This document shows positions 32,487 through 35,166 of a stretch of 35,166 nt of DNA, in pieces. The notes under the pieces are model-generated. The model worked only from the letters and a program-made list of their open reading frames with translations. It searched no databases and had not been told where the DNA came from. A program made the translations under genes and the position numbers. This DNA comes from Desulfuromonadales bacterium (GTDB taxonomy: Bacteria; Desulfobacterota; Desulfuromonadia; Desulfuromonadales; JAHYIW01). The DNA is taken from contig JARGFI010000027.1 in NCBI GenBank assembly GCA_029210745.1, positions 1 through 35,166 on the forward strand, in the 5' to 3' direction. Position 1 is the stretch's first letter, and the number at the start of each line of letters is the position of its first letter.

Positions 32487-32989
32487 CTGCAAACCTTTCT
32501 GGCCGGCAGTTTACACAGCCAGTCGCGACACAATGCCAACAGGTCAGCAGCTTCGCAATCAGCGCCGTTCGCCGGTCGGTACGGCCCGGTCGCCAGAACC
32601 TGCCCCGCTCCCGAAGAGAAGCCGTCAAGCTCGGTCATTTGGTCGAGAAAACGCAGCCAGTGCGCGCCGGTCAGGGCGGCGCAATCGGTGTGCGGGAAAC
32701 GGCTGATCGCCACCCGGCGCAGCAAGGTGGAGAGCTTGCGCAGTAATTGCTCGCGGTTCCGGGTACGGGAAAAAGTGTTTTCGATCCGAGTCAGTTCCGC
32801 CAGTGCAGCGATTCGCCAGCGGCGCTGCCGACGCATTTTCCAGAGCAGGTAAATGAGCCCGGCAATGACAATCAGCAGCGCACCGAGCAGCCACCAGCCA
32901 GGTGCGGGGGGCCACCAGGGAAGAGCAGGGGGCGCGGGGAGGTGGATATCGCGCAGCGGCAGTTCGGCAGCGGGTCCAGCGGCGATCAT
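32483..32989 (-). CDS. DUF4381 membrane protein of the moxR-bat operon
   Basis: A 168-residue protein reading LPLRDIHLPAPPALPWWPPAPGWWLLGALLIVIAGLIYLL, the standard DUF4381 opening: a short periplasmic Pro/Trp-rich stretch followed by one membrane helix. A cytoplasmic helical part follows, with LLRKLSTLLRRVAISRF and GAHWLRFLDQM, also conserved. The ATG at 32989 overlaps the stop of the DUF58 gene (ATGA); the open frame further upstream lies inside that gene. Such proteins always sit between DUF58 and batA; function unknown. Confidence 0.88.
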   Translation of the reverse strand: MIAAGPAAELPLRDIHLPAPPALPWWPPAPGWWLLGALLIVIAGLIYLLWKMRRQRRWRIAALAELTRIENTFSRTRNREQLLRKLSTLLRRVAISRFPHTDCAALTGAHWLRFLDQMTELDGFSSGAGQVLATGPYRPANGADCEAADLLALCRDWLCKLPARKVCR

Positions 32990-33945
32990 CGCTGCCCCCG
33001 GCGCAGCAGTCGGTGCAGTGACTCCGCCGGTGCAACGGCGGTGGAGAGTGGCAGATAGAGTGCATCGTGACTGCGGCAAAAATGTTCAAGGGTGTGCTGG
33101 CGCTCGTCAAAGCGCGCGCGAAAGGCCGCGCGGGTGGTGGAACGGGTGCTGTCGAGACAGAAGACCGAGTCACGATCACGCAGCAGATAGTGCCCCGGTG
33201 GTGGCAGTTCCTGTTCGATCGGGTCGAAAATGTGTGCCAGGATCAGTTCCGAATGTACTGCCAGCCGACGCAGCAGCTGGAGATCATCTTCGCTGAGGGT
33301 GCGAAAATCACTGAGGATAAAGAGGCGCCCCCCCGGTTTGACCAGGTGGGTTAACGGCGCAAAGTGGTCGCGCACCGTACCGTTTGCCGGTACTTTTTCC
33401 GTACCAGCCCAGGCCGGGTGCCGACAGATTTCGCCGATCAGCCCGGTGACGGCCACCTTGCCACGCGCCGGACGCAGGATGCGGCTTGCTTCGGGGGTGA
33501 AGATCACTCCGCCAAGGCGGTCGCCACTATGGAGCGCGTGCCAGGCGAGCAGGGCGGTGGTTTCGGCGGCCAGCACCGCCTTGTAGGCACGGCGGGTGGC
33601 GAAGAACATCGAGTTGCTCAGATCAAGCCAGAAGAGGACCGGGCATTCACGTTCTTCACGAAACAGTTTGGTGTGGGGATGGCCGCTGCGGGCGGTAACG
33701 CGCCAGTCGATGGTGCGCACATCGTCCCCCGGCTGATAAGGGCGTACTTCGTCGAACTCCATCCCCCGCCCCTTGAAAGCGGAGAGATACTGGCCGCTCT
33801 GCCGTGCGCGAATGGGCCCGCTGCGCAGCGGCAGTCCTTCCCCCGCCGCCCGCAGGGCGATCAACTGGCTGACGGTGACCTTGGTTGGGTCGGTCAGGGA
33901 TGCCCGGTCGCCGCCAGGGCGGCGCATGCCGAAGGGGCGCATCAC
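32986..33945 (-). CDS. DUF58 (VWA-like) protein, MoxR partner
   Basis: A 319-residue protein with the DUF58 signature GRGMEFDEVRPYQPGDDVRTIDWRVTAR, then LFREERECPVLFWLDLSNSM, a degenerate VWA metal site, and GGRLFILSDFRTLSEDDL later. DUF58 proteins accompany MoxR ATPases and are thought to be their substrate-recognition partners. The start is GTG 33945, overlapping the moxR stop as GTGA; ATG 33942 is one codon inside. No signal or membrane helices, so it is cytosolic. Confidence 0.9.
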   Translation of the reverse strand: MMRPFGMRRPGGDRASLTDPTKVTVSQLIALRAAGEGLPLRSGPIRARQSGQYLSAFKGRGMEFDEVRPYQPGDDVRTIDWRVTARSGHPHTKLFREERECPVLFWLDLSNSMFFATRRAYKAVLAAETTALLAWHALHSGDRLGGVIFTPEASRILRPARGKVAVTGLIGEICRHPAWAGTEKVPANGTVRDHFAPLTHLVKPGGRLFILSDFRTLSEDDLQLLRRLAVHSELILAHIFDPIEQELPPPGHYLLRDRDSVFCLDSTRSTTRAAFRARFDERQHTLEHFCRSHDALYLPLSTAVAPAESLHRLLRRGQR

Positions 33946-34910
33946 GGCACCGGCACCCGCGCCAGCAGTTCGCTGATCAATCGTTCGATATCCCAGCCAT
34001 CGGCTTCTGCCGCGTAGGTGACCATGATGCGGTGGCGCAAAATATCATGGGCAATCTCCTGAACATCTTCCGGCGACACATAATCGCGCCCCGCCAGCCA
34101 GGCGCGCGCACGCGAACAGCGATCCAGAGCAATCGTCGCCCGGGGACTGGCACCATACTGCAACAACGCGGCAAGATCGTCGCCGTAGAGCTGCGGATTG
34201 CGCGTCGCCATCACCAACTGCACAATGTACTCTTCCAGCGGCTCGGCCATGAAGATATCAAGGACTTCGTCACGTGCGGCAAAGAGTGTCGTGGCGGGAA
34301 CTTTCTTTGGCAGCTCACGCCTGGCGAAAAAATCCGCATGTGCTTCGCGCCGCGTCAGTTGCAGAATCTCACGTTCAGCGCTGATGTCCGGGTAATCGAT
34401 GCGCACCTGCATCAGGAAACGATCAAGTTGAGCCTCGGGGAGGGGGTAGGTGCCTTCGTGTTCAATCGAGTTCTGCGTCGCCATAACGAGAAAAAGTTGC
34501 GGCAGCGGATAAGTCTGCTTGCCGACCGTAATCTGGCGTTCGGCCATCGCTTCGAGGAGCGCCGATTGCACCTTCGCCGGAGCGCGGTTGATCTCGTCAG
34601 CGAGGATCAGATTATGAAAGAGCGGGCCGCGCTGAAATGTGAAATCGCCAGTCTGCGGGCGGAAGATCTCGGTGCCGGTGAGATCGGCGGGAAGCAGGTC
34701 GGGGGTGAACTGGATACGATGAAAATCCCCATCCAGCCCATCGCACAGCACTTTTATCGCCCGCGTCTTGGCCAGCCCCGGAGCGCCTTCAACCAGCAGA
34801 TGACCGTCGGCCAGCAGGGCGATCAATAAACGCTCAATCAACTTGTCCTGACCGATAATCTGCGTTGAGATGTAGTCTTTGAGGTGGCGGATAATTTCTT
34901 GAGTGGACAT
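33942..34910 (-). CDS. MoxR-type AAA+ ATPase
   Basis: A 322-residue AAA_3/MoxR ATPase: IIGQDKLIERLLIALLADGHLLVEGAPGLAKTR (Walker A, Lys48), NLILADEINRAPAKVQSALLEAMAE (Walker B and following helix), VMATQNSIEHEGTYPLPEAQLDRF (sensor 1 and arginine-finger region) and SPRATIALDRCSRARAWLAGRDYVSPEDV (C-terminal lid). MoxR proteins act as chaperones that mature or remodel metal-containing or membrane complexes, together with VWA proteins. It is the first gene of the operon. The ATG at 34910 has AGGAA 7 nt upstream and a sigma70-like promoter about 40 nt further up. Confidence 0.93.
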   Translation of the reverse strand: MSTQEIIRHLKDYISTQIIGQDKLIERLLIALLADGHLLVEGAPGLAKTRAIKVLCDGLDGDFHRIQFTPDLLPADLTGTEIFRPQTGDFTFQRGPLFHNLILADEINRAPAKVQSALLEAMAERQITVGKQTYPLPQLFLVMATQNSIEHEGTYPLPEAQLDRFLMQVRIDYPDISAEREILQLTRREAHADFFARRELPKKVPATTLFAARDEVLDIFMAEPLEEYIVQLVMATRNPQLYGDDLAALLQYGASPRATIALDRCSRARAWLAGRDYVSPEDVQEIAHDILRHRIMVTYAAEADGWDIERLISELLARVPVP

Positions 34911-34950
34911 GATAATTCCTCGCGGTTAGCAGATTAATGTCAGCGACAGG

Positions 34951-34979
34951 TTTATAGCAGGGTTTGAACATTTCCTCAA
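34951..34979 (-). promoter_or_regulatory. candidate promoter of the moxR-bat operon
   Basis: On the minus strand TTGAGG (34979-34974) and TATAAA (34956-34951) are 17 bases apart, giving a leader of about 34 nt before moxR. It is the better of two candidates in this gap. Confidence 0.5.
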
Positions 34980-35008
34980 GGAGAGCTGTTCATAAGTGTC
35001 CGGGGATC

Positions 35009-35036
35009 AATATAATTCGCGCTCTTGCGATTTCAA
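35009..35036 (-). promoter_or_regulatory. second promoter candidate upstream of moxR
   Basis: TTGAAA (35036-35031) and TATATT (35014-35009) on the minus strand are spaced by 16 bases. It could serve as a distal promoter for the same operon. Confidence 0.35.
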
Positions 35037-35118
35037 GGGGCAGGGGCGTTGCGGGGGTAAATGCTGGTGATATTGAAGTAAAGAATATGGTAACTATTCA
35101 GCTACCCGTCCAAGGGTC

Positions 35119-35150
35119 GTCATCCCCGAGTGATCCTGTCGGGGATCCAG
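35119..35150 (+). repeat. palindromic repeat at the right edge
   Basis: ATCCCCGA (35122-35129) and TCGGGGAT (35139-35146) form a perfect 8-bp inverted repeat with a 9-base loop, in the context GTCATCCCCGAG...TCGGGGATCCAG. This form is typical of dispersed intergenic repeats in many genomes. Only one copy is in the window. No gene is seen between 34911 and the window end. Confidence 0.45.
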
Positions 35151-35166
35151 ACTTTCAACCCTGAAA

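Overview
The window looks like a chromosomal segment of an anaerobic delta-type proteobacterium; Desulfuromonadia/Desulfobacterota is my best guess. I infer this from the moderately high GC of the core genes and from the combination of a PUFA/secondary-lipid synthase, a complete OleABCD set and a MoxR/Bat operon. No rRNA or other taxonomic marker is present. There are no tRNA genes and no CRISPR array.

The centrepiece is one minus-strand gene train of about 21.4 kb, from 22666 down to 1268: ispH - pfaD (enoyl reductase) - pfaA (KS-MAT-3xACP-KR-DH) - pfaC-like (KS-CLF-AT-DH-DH) - oleA - oleB - oleC - oleD - Sfp-type phosphopantetheinyl transferase. Most junctions overlap by a few bases or are separated by 2-90 nt. 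Together the genes encode a full route: the transferase primes the carriers, the Pfa megasynthase builds a polyunsaturated acyl chain, OleA joins two chains head to head, and OleD, OleC and OleB convert the product to a long-chain cis-olefin. I predict a polyunsaturated hydrocarbon comparable to the C31:9 nonaene of Shewanella, encoded here in one operon. ispH, the last enzyme of the MEP isoprenoid pathway, is the first gene of the train and overlaps pfaD.

Left edge (1-1239): the start of an NhaA-like antiporter on the minus strand, a 5' remnant of a REP-associated tyrosine transposase, and a Phd/VapC toxin-antitoxin pair with a clear promoter and an operator palindrome over its -10 box.

22.7-27.5 kb is an accessory, defence-like region. 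It holds a small protein made of six short repeats (beta-flower-like), decayed AAA ATPase and SEC-C fragments, a GmrSD-like DUF262/HNH nuclease with a small DUF3553 partner, a MazE/MazF-type pair with its own palindromic operator, a truncated winged-helix regulator, and a REP-like inverted pair.

27.5-34.9 kb is a tightly overlapping minus-strand operon: moxR - DUF58 - DUF4381 - batA - batB/batC fusion - batD, followed by a YqaA/DedA-type membrane protein. It is preceded by sigma70-like promoter candidates and a palindromic repeat at the right edge.
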